A stretch of 64,000 nucleotides of DNA from Polaromonas sp. (GCA_030654695.1 JAURWY010000006.1:62001-126000), one strand, 5' to 3'. Positions 35,266 to 44,603 are shown, numbered from the stretch's first letter. The notes: generated by a model from the sequence alone, not told the origin. Translations and numbers: made by a program.

Positions 35266-36213
35266 ATGAATGATCAGGCGCTTTTCGACAAGATAGACCT
35301 CCATCTCATCAGGGTCTTGAACACCGTGCTCACAGAACGCAGCGTTTCGCGCGCAGCCATCCGTCTTGGAATGTACCAACCCGCTGTCAGCGCGGCGTTG
35401 CGGCGCCTGCGCGACTTGGCGGGGGACCCGTTGTTGGTGCGCTCAGGCGCCGGAATGGTGCCGACCGATGCGGGCCTGCGCATGATCGGACCTTCGGCCA
35501 GCATCTTGCGCGCCGCCGAAGTGATGTTCAGCGATGCCCGTGGTTTTGATCCGGCCACCGCCAAAACTGTTTTCAGTCTGGCGGCGAGCGACTACCTCGA
35601 CCCCTTGTTTTTGCCGCAGCTGGTGGCACAAATCAAGTCGCAAGCGCCGCACTGCCGGATTGAGATGCGGGGTTTGTCGCCAGAGTCCGATTACCGCGCG
35701 CACTTAGCCCAAGGCGACATTGACATCGTCATTGGCAACTGGGCCGCGCCGCCGGATGACTTGCACATGGGGCGATTGTTTGGCGACGAAGTGGTGTGCT
35801 TAGTCTCTCGCGAGCACCCTGCTGTGCGGCGTGGCTGGGATGTCAAGAGCTGGCTGGAAGCTGAGCACATTGCGCCCACGCCGACGCACCTCGGCGCTAA
35901 AGGCGTGATCGATGACCACTTGGAGCAGCTCGGCCTGCAGCGCAATATCATGGCGCGTTGCCCACATTTTGGACTGATCCCGGCGATGGTGGCATCAAGT
36001 TTGCTGGTACTGACCACCGGCCGACAGTATTGCGAACGCTACAGCGACGTGCTGGCCCTGAAAATATTGCCTTGCCCGATTGAATTCCCCCGCATGATGT
36101 ATTACCAACTCTGGCACGAACGCTCACACGCCTCCAACTCCGCCAAGTGGCTGCGCGAGCGGGTGCGCGCCGTGGCCATGGCGCTCAGAAAAGAAGAGCC
36201 CAAACATGCATAA
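35266..36213 (+). CDS. LysR-type regulator next to xdhAB
   Basis: A 315-residue LysR protein of the NodD/PcaQ-like shape. The HTH (residues 8-68) reads DLHLIRVLNTVLTERSVSRAA then RLGMYQPAVSAALRRLRDL (split here). The effector domain begins at about 98 (KTVFSLAASDYLDPLFLPQL). It is divergent from xdhAB and its stop overlaps the start of the ABC transporter ATPase gene by 8 bases, so the regulator and transporter are co-transcribed. In the 73-base divergent gap CGGCATA occurs twice (35224 and 35236), 12 bases apart, a possible binding site. The likely effector is a purine. Confidence 0.92.
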   Translation: MNDQALFDKIDLHLIRVLNTVLTERSVSRAAIRLGMYQPAVSAALRRLRDLAGDPLLVRSGAGMVPTDAGLRMIGPSASILRAAEVMFSDARGFDPATAKTVFSLAASDYLDPLFLPQLVAQIKSQAPHCRIEMRGLSPESDYRAHLAQGDIDIVIGNWAAPPDDLHMGRLFGDEVVCLVSREHPAVRRGWDVKSWLEAEHIAPTPTHLGAKGVIDDHLEQLGLQRNIMARCPHFGLIPAMVASSLLVLTTGRQYCERYSDVLALKILPCPIEFPRMMYYQLWHERSHASNSAKWLRERVRAVAMALRKEEPKHA

Positions 36214-37765
36214 AACGGCATCGGCCAGCCCACGGCTGCAACTGCACGGCATCACCAAAAGCTACCCGGCCGTGGTGGCCAACAGCGACGTGTCGTTGAC
36301 GGTGCAGCCGGGCGAAATCCATGCCGTGCTGGGTGAAAACGGTGCGGGTAAATCGACGCTGATGAAGATCATTTACGGCTCGGTCAAACCCGATGCGGGC
36401 AGCGTCATGGTCGACGGCGTGGCCGTGACGATTCGCAATCCACAAGAAGCCCGGGCGCTGGGCATCAGCATGGTGTTTCAGCACTTCAATTTGTTTGAAA
36501 CGCTGACCGTGGCAGAGAACGTCTGGCTGGGGCTCGACAAACAGTTGAGTCTGGCCGAGGTGTCGGCGCAGATGGCCGCCACCACCGAAGAATACGGTTT
36601 GCAATTGGACCCGTCTCGGCCGGTGCACACGCTCAGCGTGGGTGAGCGCCAGCGGGTCGAGATTGTGCGCGCGCTGCTGACCCATCCGAAGTTGTTGATC
36701 TTGGACGAACCAACCTCGGTGTTGACACCGCAGGCGGTTGACAAACTCTTCGTCACTTTGCGGCTGCTGGCCGCGCGTGGCTGCAGCATTTTGTACATCA
36801 GCCACAAGCTGCATGAAATTCGCGCCTTGTGCACCGCCTGCACGGTGCTCCGCGGTGGCAAGGTCACCGGCGTTTGCGACCCGCAGCAAGAGTCCAACGC
36901 GTCATTGAGTCGCCTGATGATTGGCGCTGAGCCGCCAGCATTGGAACACCGCGCCTTGCACGCCGGTGCGGTGGTGTTGCAGGTGCGGGCGCTGAGCCTT
37001 GCGCGTGAAGACCAGTTTGGCGTTGATCTGGATCGCATCACCTTGGACGTTCGGGCCGGCGAGGTGGTCGGCATTGCCGGCGTCTCCGGCAACGGCCAAA
37101 AAGAACTTCTTTATGCGCTGTCGGGTGAAGACACGCGGGCACCCGCTGAGGCGATTCAAGTCAAGGCCGAGCCGGTCGGCAAACGCGACCCGATGCAGCG
37201 CCGGGACCGTGGCGTGCATTTTGTGCCTGAAGAGCGGTTGGGACGCGGCGCGGTGCCGTCGCTCGGCCTCGCACAAAACCTGTTGCTGACGCGGCGCGAT
37301 GCGGTCGGTCGTGGTGGCTGGCTGAGGCTGGGCACATTGCAGGCGCAGGCGGAAGGCATCATTCGGCGCTTCAATGTCAAGGCCGGTGGGCCGGATGCGC
37401 CAGCACGGTCTTTGTCAGGCGGAAATTTGCAAAAGTTCATCGTCGGTCGTGAGATCGAAGCCGGCCCTGAGTTGTTGATCGTTTCTCAGCCAACCTGGGG
37501 TGTTGACGTCGGTGCGGCGGCGCAGATTCGCGGTGAGATTCTCAAGCTGCGCGATGCTGGTTGTGCGGTCTTGGTGGTGAGCGAAGAGCTTGAAGAATTG
37601 TTTGAAATCTGCGACCGCCTGTATGTCATGGCCAAGGGCCAAACCTCTCCGTCGCTGCCGCGTGCAGAGGCCACGGTCGAGCGCGTGGGTCTGTGGATGA
37701 GTGGCCTCTGGCGAGATGAAGCGCATGACGAAGCATCCACGCAAGGAGGAGCGCCGCATGGCTGA
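36206..37765 (+). CDS. ABC transporter ATP-binding protein, nucleoside/purine type (YufO-like)
   Basis: ATPase of a BMP-dependent importer, 519 residues with two nucleotide-binding domains in tandem as in sugar/nucleoside importers. Domain 1: Walker A GENGAGKSTLMK, signature LSVGERQRVEI, Walker B LLILDEPTSVLTP. Domain 2 (from about 255) has a degenerate Walker A GVSGNGQKELL and signature LSGGNLQKFIVGREI. It starts inside the end of the LysR gene (8-base overlap) and its stop overlaps the permease start by 8 bases. The substrate is inferred to be purine nucleosides or bases from family and context. Confidence 0.93.
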   Translation: MHKTASASPRLQLHGITKSYPAVVANSDVSLTVQPGEIHAVLGENGAGKSTLMKIIYGSVKPDAGSVMVDGVAVTIRNPQEARALGISMVFQHFNLFETLTVAENVWLGLDKQLSLAEVSAQMAATTEEYGLQLDPSRPVHTLSVGERQRVEIVRALLTHPKLLILDEPTSVLTPQAVDKLFVTLRLLAARGCSILYISHKLHEIRALCTACTVLRGGKVTGVCDPQQESNASLSRLMIGAEPPALEHRALHAGAVVLQVRALSLAREDQFGVDLDRITLDVRAGEVVGIAGVSGNGQKELLYALSGEDTRAPAEAIQVKAEPVGKRDPMQRRDRGVHFVPEERLGRGAVPSLGLAQNLLLTRRDAVGRGGWLRLGTLQAQAEGIIRRFNVKAGGPDAPARSLSGGNLQKFIVGREIEAGPELLIVSQPTWGVDVGAAAQIRGEILKLRDAGCAVLVVSEELEELFEICDRLYVMAKGQTSPSLPRAEATVERVGLWMSGLWRDEAHDEASTQGGAPHG

Positions 37766-38843
37766 TTTTTTCAAGCTTCGGCTGCAACTCGAAGCGCGGC
37801 CATACGCCTCGCGCACCTGGGGTTATTTGTCGCCGGTGCTGGCGCTGCTGATCACCGTCGTGATCGGCGTGTTGTTGTTCATCGCGCTCGGCAAAGACCC
37901 CGTGCAAGGCTTGCGTGTGTTTTTCTGGGAACCGATTCGCAGCGCTTATGCGCTGGGTGAGTTGATGGTCAAAGCCACGCCGCTGTTGATCATCGCGCTG
38001 GGGCTGGCGGTGTGTTTTCGCTCCAACGTCTGGAACATTGGTGCGGAAGGTCAATTCATCATCGGCGCGGTAACGGCTGGCGGCGTGGCGATGCTGGCTG
38101 ACAAGTCAACGGGTGCTTGGATCATCCCTGCGATTGTGCTGGCCGGGGCGCTCGGCGGCATGCTCTGGTCCGGCATCACGGCGCTGTTGCGAGACCGTTT
38201 CAATGCCAACGAAATTTTGGTCAGCTTGATGCTGGTGTATGTGGCCGACATGGTGCTGAGTTACCTCGTTTATGGCCCTTGGAAAGACCCGGCTGGCTAC
38301 AACTTTCCGCAAACCAAGACCTTTGATTCGGCTACGCAAATTCCCCGGCTGATGGCGGGATCGCGGGTCAACATCGGCATCTTGCTGGCCTTGGCTGGTG
38401 CCGCTGCGCTGTGGCTTTATCTGTACCGCACCTATGCCGGCTTTGCGCAGCAGGTGGGCGGTTTGGCACCAGCCGCGGCGCGCTACGCCGGGTTTTCGTC
38501 GCGCAAGGCGTTGTGGGTGGCGCTCTTGGTGTCGGGCGGCGCGGCCGGTGTGGCCGGCGCACTTGAAGTCGCCGGCCCGATTGGCCAGCTCTCGCCGTAT
38601 GTGCCGGCGGGCTACGGTTTTGCGGCCATCATCGTCGCCTTTGTCGGGCGCTTGCACCCGGTCGGCATCGTCTTTTCGGCGCTGCTCATGAGCATGTTTT
38701 ACATTGGCGGGGAATTGGCGCAGTCGCGTTTGGGTCTGCCGAAATCGCTCACCGGTGTGTTCCAGGGCTTGCTGCTGTTCAGCCTGCTGGCCTGCGACAC
38801 CTTGATCGCTTACCGCATCAAAATCAAATCGGGGGCTCGCTGA
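37758..38843 (+). CDS. ABC transporter permease 1, nucleoside/purine type (YufP-like)
   Basis: An inner-membrane permease of 361 residues with eight or more helices. Family motifs are KATPLLIIALGLAVCFRSNVWNIGAEGQFIIGA (trimmed use), RDRFNANEILVSLMLVYVA and PVGYGF-like VPAGYGFAAIIVAFVGRLHPVGI. The ATG at 37758 has AAGGAGGA upstream and overlaps the ATPase gene; earlier in-frame starts are unlikely. Its stop shares one base with the next start. Confidence 0.92.
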   Translation: MADFFKLRLQLEARPYASRTWGYLSPVLALLITVVIGVLLFIALGKDPVQGLRVFFWEPIRSAYALGELMVKATPLLIIALGLAVCFRSNVWNIGAEGQFIIGAVTAGGVAMLADKSTGAWIIPAIVLAGALGGMLWSGITALLRDRFNANEILVSLMLVYVADMVLSYLVYGPWKDPAGYNFPQTKTFDSATQIPRLMAGSRVNIGILLALAGAAALWLYLYRTYAGFAQQVGGLAPAAARYAGFSSRKALWVALLVSGGAAGVAGALEVAGPIGQLSPYVPAGYGFAAIIVAFVGRLHPVGIVFSALLMSMFYIGGELAQSRLGLPKSLTGVFQGLLLFSLLACDTLIAYRIKIKSGAR

Positions 38844-39763
38844 TGGACTCAACGGCCTTGCTGCTCGCAGCCACCCTGAGCGCCGGCACCGTGCTGGCCA
38901 TTGCAGCGCTAGGGCTGCTCATCAACGAGAAAGCCGGCATCGTCAATTTGGGCGCGGAAGGCATGATGCTGTGCGCAGCGTTGGCCGGTTTTGTCACCGT
39001 GGTGCACACCGGCAACAGCTGGCTGGGCTTTGGTGCTGGCATGTTGGCTGGCGCATTATTGGCGGGCTTGTTTGGCGTGTTGGTGATCTGGCTCAACACC
39101 AACCAGTACGCCACCGGTTTGGCGCTGAGCTTGTTTGGGGCGGGCTTCTCCGCCTTTGCCGGCACGCGCTACGTGCAAGAAAAGCTGCCCGAACTCAGCA
39201 AGTACACGATTCCGTTTCTGTCAGACCTGCCGTTTGTCGGCCCGGCATTTTTTCGTCAGCATCCAATGGTCTACCTGACCATCGCTTTGACCTTGGGCCT
39301 CATTTGGTTTTTGTATCGGACTCGCGCCGGACTGGTCTTGCGCTCGGTTGGCGAGAGCCCTGAATCGGCTCATGCGCTGGGTTATCCGGTGCGACGCATT
39401 CGGCTGGCCGCGGTGATGGTCGGCGGTTCGCTGTGCGGCTTGGCGGGTGCTTATGTGTCGGTGGTCTACACGCCCTTGTGGGTCGAGGGCATGATCGCCG
39501 GCAAGGGCTGGATTGCGTTGGCCCTCACCACCTTCGCGACCTGGCGTCCGGCACGCGTTTTGCTAGGTGCTTATTTGTTTGGCGGTGTGACCATGCTGCA
39601 GTTTCACTTGCAGGGTTTGGGGGTTGATATTCCGAGCCAGTTCTTGACGATGTTGCCGTATCTGGCCACCATCGTCGTGCTGGTGCTAATCTCACGCAAC
39701 CCGCAGTGGATCCGCCTGAACATGCCGTCCTCAATTGGCAAGCCCTTTCATCCGGGCGCCTGA
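38843..39763 (+). CDS. ABC transporter permease 2, nucleoside/purine type (YufQ-like)
   Basis: Second permease of the importer, 306 residues. LAIAALGLLINEKAGIVNLGAEGMML, VIWLNTNQYATGLALSLFG and VGESPESAHALGYPVRRIR are typical of this permease pair (segments trimmed). TGATG overlap with permease 1 shows coupled translation. The receptor gene follows after 84 bases, enough for a separate regulatory site, though no terminator is seen in between. Confidence 0.92.
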   Translation: MDSTALLLAATLSAGTVLAIAALGLLINEKAGIVNLGAEGMMLCAALAGFVTVVHTGNSWLGFGAGMLAGALLAGLFGVLVIWLNTNQYATGLALSLFGAGFSAFAGTRYVQEKLPELSKYTIPFLSDLPFVGPAFFRQHPMVYLTIALTLGLIWFLYRTRAGLVLRSVGESPESAHALGYPVRRIRLAAVMVGGSLCGLAGAYVSVVYTPLWVEGMIAGKGWIALALTTFATWRPARVLLGAYLFGGVTMLQFHLQGLGVDIPSQFLTMLPYLATIVVLVLISRNPQWIRLNMPSSIGKPFHPGA

Positions 39764-39847
39764 TCTTGACGTCATTGTGTTTTGACTGTGTTTTTTCCGG
39801 ACCCTTCAGGGGGTTCATTTTTCGTAACCGTCGCTACTGGAGACGAC

Positions 39848-40984
39848 ATGACTGATCTGCAAAAACGTTCCTTGCTCAAGTTCGCTGCAATTTCTGCAGT
39901 GGCTGCTGCAGCCCTGGTGGGCTGCGGTAAAAAAGAAGAGCCACCGGCGCCAGCACCTGTGGCTGCACCGGCCAAGGCGGAACCGCTCAAAATCGCTTTT
40001 GCCTACGTTGGCCCCGTTGGCGACGGCGGCTGGACCTTCGCGCACGACAACGGCCGCAAAGCCGTTGAAGCCGCTTACGGCGACAAAGTCGTCACCAGCT
40101 TTGTCGAAAAAGTGCCTGAGTCAGCCGATGCTGAGCGCGTCCTGCGCGACATGGCCGGTCAAGGCAATAAGCTGATTTTTGGCACGACCTTTGGCTACAT
40201 GGAGCCCATGCTCAAAGCCGCGGCTGATTTCAAAGACGTCAAGTTTGAGCATGCCACCGGCTACAAAACCGCCGATAACATGCGCACCTATGACAGCCGC
40301 ACTTATGAAGGCGCTTATCTGGCTGGCGTGATCGCCGGCAAGATGAGCAAGACCGGCACGCTTGGTGTGGTCGGCTCGGTGCCCATCCCTGAAGTGGTGC
40401 GCAATATCAACAGCTTCACGCTGGGCGCGCAGTCGGTCAATCCGAAAGTCAAGACCAAAGTCGTCTGGGTCAACGAGTGGTTCAATCCACCGAAAGAAAC
40501 CGAAGCCGCCACCGCGCTGATCAACGGCGGCGCTGACGTGTTGTTCCAGAACACCGACTCGTCGGCCGTGCTGCAGACCGCCGAAAAAATGGGCAAGCGC
40601 GCCTTCGGTTGGGATTCCGACATGACCGCTTACGGCCCCAAGGCCCACCTAGGTTCGGCGATCATCAACTGGGGTCCTTACTACGTCAAAGCCGTGGGCG
40701 AAGCGCTTGAAGGCAAATGGTCTACCGGTCAAGCTTGGTGGGGCGTGAAAGAAGGCGCGATTGACATGGTGTCTGTGGCCGCTGATGTGCCTGATGAGAC
40801 TAAAAAACGTGTCGATGAGATCAAAGTCGGTCTGAAGGATGGCAGCTTCGCCATTTGGAAAGGCCCGATCATGGACAACACCGGCAAGGTGTTGATCGCT
40901 AAAGATGTCGTTGCCGATGACAAATTCCTCGGCGGTCTGAAGACCTACGTCAAAGGCGTTGAGGGCAAGGTGCCAGGCAACTGA
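39848..40984 (+). CDS. BMP-family purine/nucleoside-binding lipoprotein
   Basis: Receptor of the ABC importer, 378 residues. A lipoprotein signal ends at LVGC (cysteine near residue 26) followed by a Lys/Pro/Ala-rich linker. The BMP (PnrA-like) domain has KIAFAYVGPVGDGGWTFAHD, KLIFGTTFGYMEPMLKAA, VGSVPIPEVVRNINSFTLGA and DVLFQNTDSSAVLQTAE. GGAG precedes the ATG. A terminator follows directly. A paralog lies 2.5 kb downstream. Confidence 0.94.
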   Translation: MTDLQKRSLLKFAAISAVAAAALVGCGKKEEPPAPAPVAAPAKAEPLKIAFAYVGPVGDGGWTFAHDNGRKAVEAAYGDKVVTSFVEKVPESADAERVLRDMAGQGNKLIFGTTFGYMEPMLKAAADFKDVKFEHATGYKTADNMRTYDSRTYEGAYLAGVIAGKMSKTGTLGVVGSVPIPEVVRNINSFTLGAQSVNPKVKTKVVWVNEWFNPPKETEAATALINGGADVLFQNTDSSAVLQTAEKMGKRAFGWDSDMTAYGPKAHLGSAIINWGPYYVKAVGEALEGKWSTGQAWWGVKEGAIDMVSVAADVPDETKKRVDEIKVGLKDGSFAIWKGPIMDNTGKVLIAKDVVADDKFLGGLKTYVKGVEGKVPGN

Positions 40985-41005
40985 GTCAGCCTTTGCTGAA
41001 CCTCC

Positions 41006-41035
41006 AAAAACAGCTGCTCTAGGGCAGCTGTTTTT
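41006..41035 (+). terminator. Rho-independent terminator after the BMP receptor gene
   Basis: A 7-base-pair stem CAGCTGC (41011-41017) / GCAGCTG (41024-41030), extended by A5/T5 pairs, around a 6-base loop and ending in a T run. It closes the LysR-ABC operon 21 bases after the stop codon. Confidence 0.9.
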
Positions 41036-41069
41036 GTTTGCGACGACACTGAGCAGTCTTTGAAAGCCC

Positions 41070-42113
41070 ATGATGACCTTGATCCGACCTATTGCCGCCG
41101 ACCGCTTGCCTGAACTGCTCCAGCTTATGCCGAAGGCGGAGCTGCACATTCACATTGAAGGCTCGCTCGAGCCAGAGTTGATTTTTGCGCTGGCCCAACG
41201 CAATGGTGTGCGCTTTCCTTATGCCAACGTGGAGGCGCTGCGTAGGGCTTACGCCTTCAGCAACCTGCAAAGCTTTCTGGATATTTATTACGCCGGCGCC
41301 AGCGTGCTGTTGACCGAGCAAGACTTCTACGACATGGCACGCGCTTACTTCGTCAAAGCTGCCGAAGACCATGTGCTGCACGCTGAGCTGTTCTTTGATC
41401 CGCAGACACACACCGCGCGCGGCGTCGCGATGGACACCGTGGTCAAAGGGTTGCACCGCGCTTGTGTCGATGCCAAGGCCGAGCTGGGCGTGAGTGGTTT
41501 GCTGATCATGTGTTTTTTGCGGCATCTGAGCGAAGAAGACGCTTTTGCCACGCTGGAGCAGGCGCTGCCGTTTCGCGATCACATCGTCGGCATCGGTCTC
41601 GATTCGGGTGAAGTCGGTAACCCGCCGGAAAAATTTGCGCGTGTTTTTGCGCGTTGCCGGCAGCTCGGGTTTCGGTTGGTGGCGCATGCCGGCGAAGAAG
41701 GCCCGCCAGCGTATGTCTGGACGGCGCTAGACCTGCTCAAGGTCGAGCGCATTGACCATGGCGTGCAGTCAACCCATGACGCGGCCTTGATGCAGCGGCT
41801 GGCGCAAGACCGCATCGCGCTGACGGTGTGTCCGCTGTCGAATCTCAAGCTGTGTGTCTTCCCTGATCTGGCCAGCCACACGCTGGGCCAGCTGCTGGCC
41901 GCGGGCATTGCCGCCACCGTCAATTCGGACGACCCGGCTTACTTCGGCGGCTACATGAACGACAACTTCACCCGGACTTTTGCGGCGCTGCCATTGGGTG
42001 CCGTCGAGGCCTACACACTGGCCCGCAACAGCTTTGAAGCCAGCTTCATCGAGCCATCGGCGAAGCAGGCATTCATCAGCCAGCTGGATGAATCCTTTGC
42101 GACCTTTCGCTAA
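41070..42113 (+). CDS. Adenine deaminase (adenosine deaminase superfamily, Aah1 type)
   Basis: Hydrolyses adenine to hypoxanthine and ammonia, feeding xanthine dehydrogenase. The 347 residues show the zinc-site motif KAELHIHIEGSLEPEL, then YAFSNLQSFLDIYYAGASVL, FFDPQTHTARG, the catalytic HAGEEGPP, ERIDHGVQ, VCPLSNLKLCVF and NSDDPAYFGGY. The pattern LDIYYAG...FFDPQTHT and SDDPAYFGGYMNDNF follows the bacterial/fungal adenine deaminase subgroup rather than adenosine deaminase. It is followed by a transporter gene after 16 bases. Adenosine deaminase remains the alternative. Confidence 0.85.
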   Translation: MMTLIRPIAADRLPELLQLMPKAELHIHIEGSLEPELIFALAQRNGVRFPYANVEALRRAYAFSNLQSFLDIYYAGASVLLTEQDFYDMARAYFVKAAEDHVLHAELFFDPQTHTARGVAMDTVVKGLHRACVDAKAELGVSGLLIMCFLRHLSEEDAFATLEQALPFRDHIVGIGLDSGEVGNPPEKFARVFARCRQLGFRLVAHAGEEGPPAYVWTALDLLKVERIDHGVQSTHDAALMQRLAQDRIALTVCPLSNLKLCVFPDLASHTLGQLLAAGIAATVNSDDPAYFGGYMNDNFTRTFAALPLGAVEAYTLARNSFEASFIEPSAKQAFISQLDESFATFR

Positions 42114-42129
42114 CTTTGCCTGAACACGC

Positions 42130-43374
42130 ATGAAGTCTTCTGTGAGCCCCTGGACGATCGCGCTGGCGGGCATGGTGTCGCTTGGCGTGGCCATGGGCAT
42201 CGGCCGCTTTGCCTTCACGCCCTTGCTGCCGATGATGCTGAACGATGGTGTGATTGATCTACCGGCGGCCAGTTGGCTGGCCAGTGCCAACTACATTGGG
42301 TACTTGGTGGGAGCGCTGCTGTGCATGTTGCAGCCGTGGCTGTGGGCGCGCTTTCCGCGGCTGCCGTCTTTGGCATTCACGCAGCTGGTGCGCGGCGGTT
42401 TGCTGGCGACGGGTGTGCTCACGCTCGCGATGGCTTGGACGGACATGCCGGCGTGGCCGCTGCTGCGCTTTCTCGCTGGGGTCACCAGCGGCGTGGTTTT
42501 TGTATTCACCTCGGGTTGGTGTTTGTCGCAGTTGGCCCGTCTTGGCTTTCCCAATATGGGCGGTGTCATCTATATGGGGCCGGGGGCGGGCATTGTGCTG
42601 AGTGGACTGTCTGCCAGCGGCATGGTGGTTTGGCACTGGATGGCGACCACCGGCTGGTTGATTTTTGGACTGCTGGCCTTCGTGCTGACGGCGCTGGTTT
42701 GGCGCAGTCTTAGCGGCAGCGAGGACCGCTTGCAGCCGCTCGTGCCGCGCCTGGAAAAAGTCGCTGACTTAACGCCCGCCGCGGCCAAAGTCGATCACGG
42801 TTCCTTTGAGATTTTTTTGCTCACAGTGGCTTACGGCATCGCCGGTTTTGGCTACATCATCACGGCGACTTTTTTGCCGGTGATCGCGCGTGCAGCCTTG
42901 CCGAGTTCACATTGGCTCGATCTCTTTTGGCCGCTCTTTGGCGTAGGTGTGATGACCGGTGCTTGGTTGTCAACACGCATCAGGCCGGGTGGCGACTTTC
43001 GTTGGTTGTTGGTCGGTGGTTACTTGATTCAGGCGTTCGCCATTGGTATCAGTTTGTGGAGCCCGAGCTTGCTTGGATTTGCTTTGGGCAGCTTTTTATT
43101 GGGCCTGCCTTTTACGGCCAACACGTTTTTTGCGATGCAGGAAGTACGCCGCTTGCGGCCCGCCACTGCTGCCAGTTTCATGGGTTTGATGACCGCTACG
43201 TATGGTGTGGGGCAGATCGTGGGCCCGCCGTTGGTGGCCGTTTTGATGCACGGCGCGCGACTGCCTGGCGAAACCTTCACCTTGTCATTGCAGATCGCTG
43301 CGGCCTCCTTGTTATGGGGCGCGGCAACCTTTGGCTGGATGGCTCGGGTCTATCCTGTGAAGCCGCCGCCCTGA
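42130..43374 (+). CDS. YbfB/YjiJ-family MFS transporter
   Basis: A polytopic membrane protein of 414 residues with about 12 helices. GMVSLGVAMGIGRFAFTPLLPMM and ASANYIGYLVGALLC are the standard opening of the YbfB/YjiJ family, and EIFLLTVAYGIAGFGYIITATFLP and FFAMQEVRRLRPATAASFMG fit the second half. No substrate is established for the family. It is probably co-transcribed with adenine deaminase, which hints at a purine or metabolite exporter/importer; this is inference from position. Confidence 0.85.
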   Translation: MKSSVSPWTIALAGMVSLGVAMGIGRFAFTPLLPMMLNDGVIDLPAASWLASANYIGYLVGALLCMLQPWLWARFPRLPSLAFTQLVRGGLLATGVLTLAMAWTDMPAWPLLRFLAGVTSGVVFVFTSGWCLSQLARLGFPNMGGVIYMGPGAGIVLSGLSASGMVVWHWMATTGWLIFGLLAFVLTALVWRSLSGSEDRLQPLVPRLEKVADLTPAAAKVDHGSFEIFLLTVAYGIAGFGYIITATFLPVIARAALPSSHWLDLFWPLFGVGVMTGAWLSTRIRPGGDFRWLLVGGYLIQAFAIGISLWSPSLLGFALGSFLLGLPFTANTFFAMQEVRRLRPATAASFMGLMTATYGVGQIVGPPLVAVLMHGARLPGETFTLSLQIAAASLLWGAATFGWMARVYPVKPPP

Positions 43375-43385
43375 CGGCCGACCGT

Positions 43386-43442
43386 TAGAATACAGTTCCC
43401 CTTGGTGGCGTCCCGGCGCTGAGGGATTCCACATCACCGGGG
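43386..43442 (+). promoter_or_regulatory. Promoter-like -10 and structured RNA leader before the second BMP gene
   Basis: TAGAAT (43386-43391) is a good -10, though no -35 is evident. RNA starting near 43398 could fold at once: CCCC (43398-43401), bulge TT, GGTG (43404-43407) pair with CACC (43435-43438) and GGGG (43439-43442). The inner stem is TCCC (43411-43414) / GGGA (43423-43426) with an 8-base loop. The internal loop is uneven (3 and 8 bases). The ATG lies 17 bases after the stem. It might be an attenuator or ligand-binding element; I cannot assign a class. Confidence 0.35.
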
Positions 43443-43459
43443 CCATGTAGAGGACTACC

Positions 43460-44536
43460 ATGTATAAAAACCTCGCTGCCGCGCTCGTGGCCGCCTGTTG
43501 CATTTCACCCGTTTTTTCTCAATCAACGCCGCTGAAAATCGGCTTCGTCTATGTCGCGCCCATCACCGATGCCGGTTGGGTGCGGCAACATGAAAACGGC
43601 CGTCAAGCGGTGCAATCCGCACTCGGTCAGCAGGTGCAAACCCGATTTATCGAGAACGTCGCCGAAGGCCCAGACGCCGAGCGCGTGATCCGTGATTTAG
43701 CGCAGCAAGGAAACAAGCTGATCTTCACGCCGAGCTTTGGCTACATGGAGCCGACCCTCAAAGTCGCGCGTGATTTTCCGGACGTCAAGTTCGAATCCAT
43801 CACCGGCTACAAAACCGCGGCCAATGTGGCCACCGCCAACGCGCGCTATTACGAAGGCCGCTATCTGGCTGGCATCACCGCCGGCCGCATGACTCAAACT
43901 AATTTGGCTGGCTACGTCGCGGGTTTTCCGATTCCCGAAGTGCTGCAGGGCATCAATGCGTTCACGCTGGGCATGCGTTCTGTCAACCCGCGCGCCGAGG
44001 TCAAAGTCATTTGGCTGAACGCTTGGTTTGAGCCGACGCGCGAGCGCGACGCGGCCATGACGCTATTCAACCAGAACGTCGATGTGGTGGCTTTTCACAC
44101 CGGATCGAACGCCGTGATGACCGCCGCTCAAGAGCGCGGCAAGATGGCGGTGGCCTACCACTCCGACATGCGTCTGGTGGCGCCAGACGCGCAGATCATC
44201 GCCGTGACGCACGAGTGGGGCGCCTATTACACGCGCCGCGCCCGTGCGGTGCTGGCGGGCACATGGCAAAGCGGCAACGTCTGGGGCGGCGTGAAGGAGG
44301 GCATGGTGCGCGTCGGTCACTTCGGCCCGAAGGTGCCGATGGCCGTGCAAAAAGAAGTCTTGGCTCGGCAACAAGACATTGCCGCTGGCAAGCTGCAGCC
44401 GTTTTCCGCTGGCAAGACGCCGGTGCTCAGCAACACGGGCACGCCTGTGATCGCGGCGGGCAAGGCGCTGTCAGACGCGCAGATTCTGAGCATGAACTTT
44501 TTGGTGCAAGGTGTGCAGGGCAGCTTGCCGAAGTGA
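43460..44536 (+). CDS. Second BMP-family substrate-binding protein
   Basis: A 358-residue exported receptor, clearly paralogous to the BMP protein at 39848: shared KIGFVYVAPITDAGW, KLIFTPSFGYMEPTLK, GYKTAANVATANARYYEGRY and the VGSVPIPEV-equivalent AGFPIPEVLQGINAFTLGM. The signal is short: either Sec cleavage near SPVFS-Q or a lipobox VAAC at residue 13. No permease or ATPase gene accompanies it, so it may share the upstream ABC permeases with a different ligand range. AGAGGA lies before the ATG. guaD follows. Confidence 0.9.
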   Translation: MYKNLAAALVAACCISPVFSQSTPLKIGFVYVAPITDAGWVRQHENGRQAVQSALGQQVQTRFIENVAEGPDAERVIRDLAQQGNKLIFTPSFGYMEPTLKVARDFPDVKFESITGYKTAANVATANARYYEGRYLAGITAGRMTQTNLAGYVAGFPIPEVLQGINAFTLGMRSVNPRAEVKVIWLNAWFEPTRERDAAMTLFNQNVDVVAFHTGSNAVMTAAQERGKMAVAYHSDMRLVAPDAQIIAVTHEWGAYYTRRARAVLAGTWQSGNVWGGVKEGMVRVGHFGPKVPMAVQKEVLARQQDIAAGKLQPFSAGKTPVLSNTGTPVIAAGKALSDAQILSMNFLVQGVQGSLPK

Positions 44537-44603
44537 ATTTACCTATAGCCAACATATGCCGAGCAGCATGGCCGGTGCGCTGAACTGCGCTACTCTTCAA
44601 GCC

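Noticed and set aside
41070..42113. Adenosine deaminase as the product
   Set aside because: The motifs LDIYYAG, FFDPQTHT and SDDPAYFGGY follow the adenine deaminase subgroup more closely; the call is kept at moderate confidence because I could not align it.
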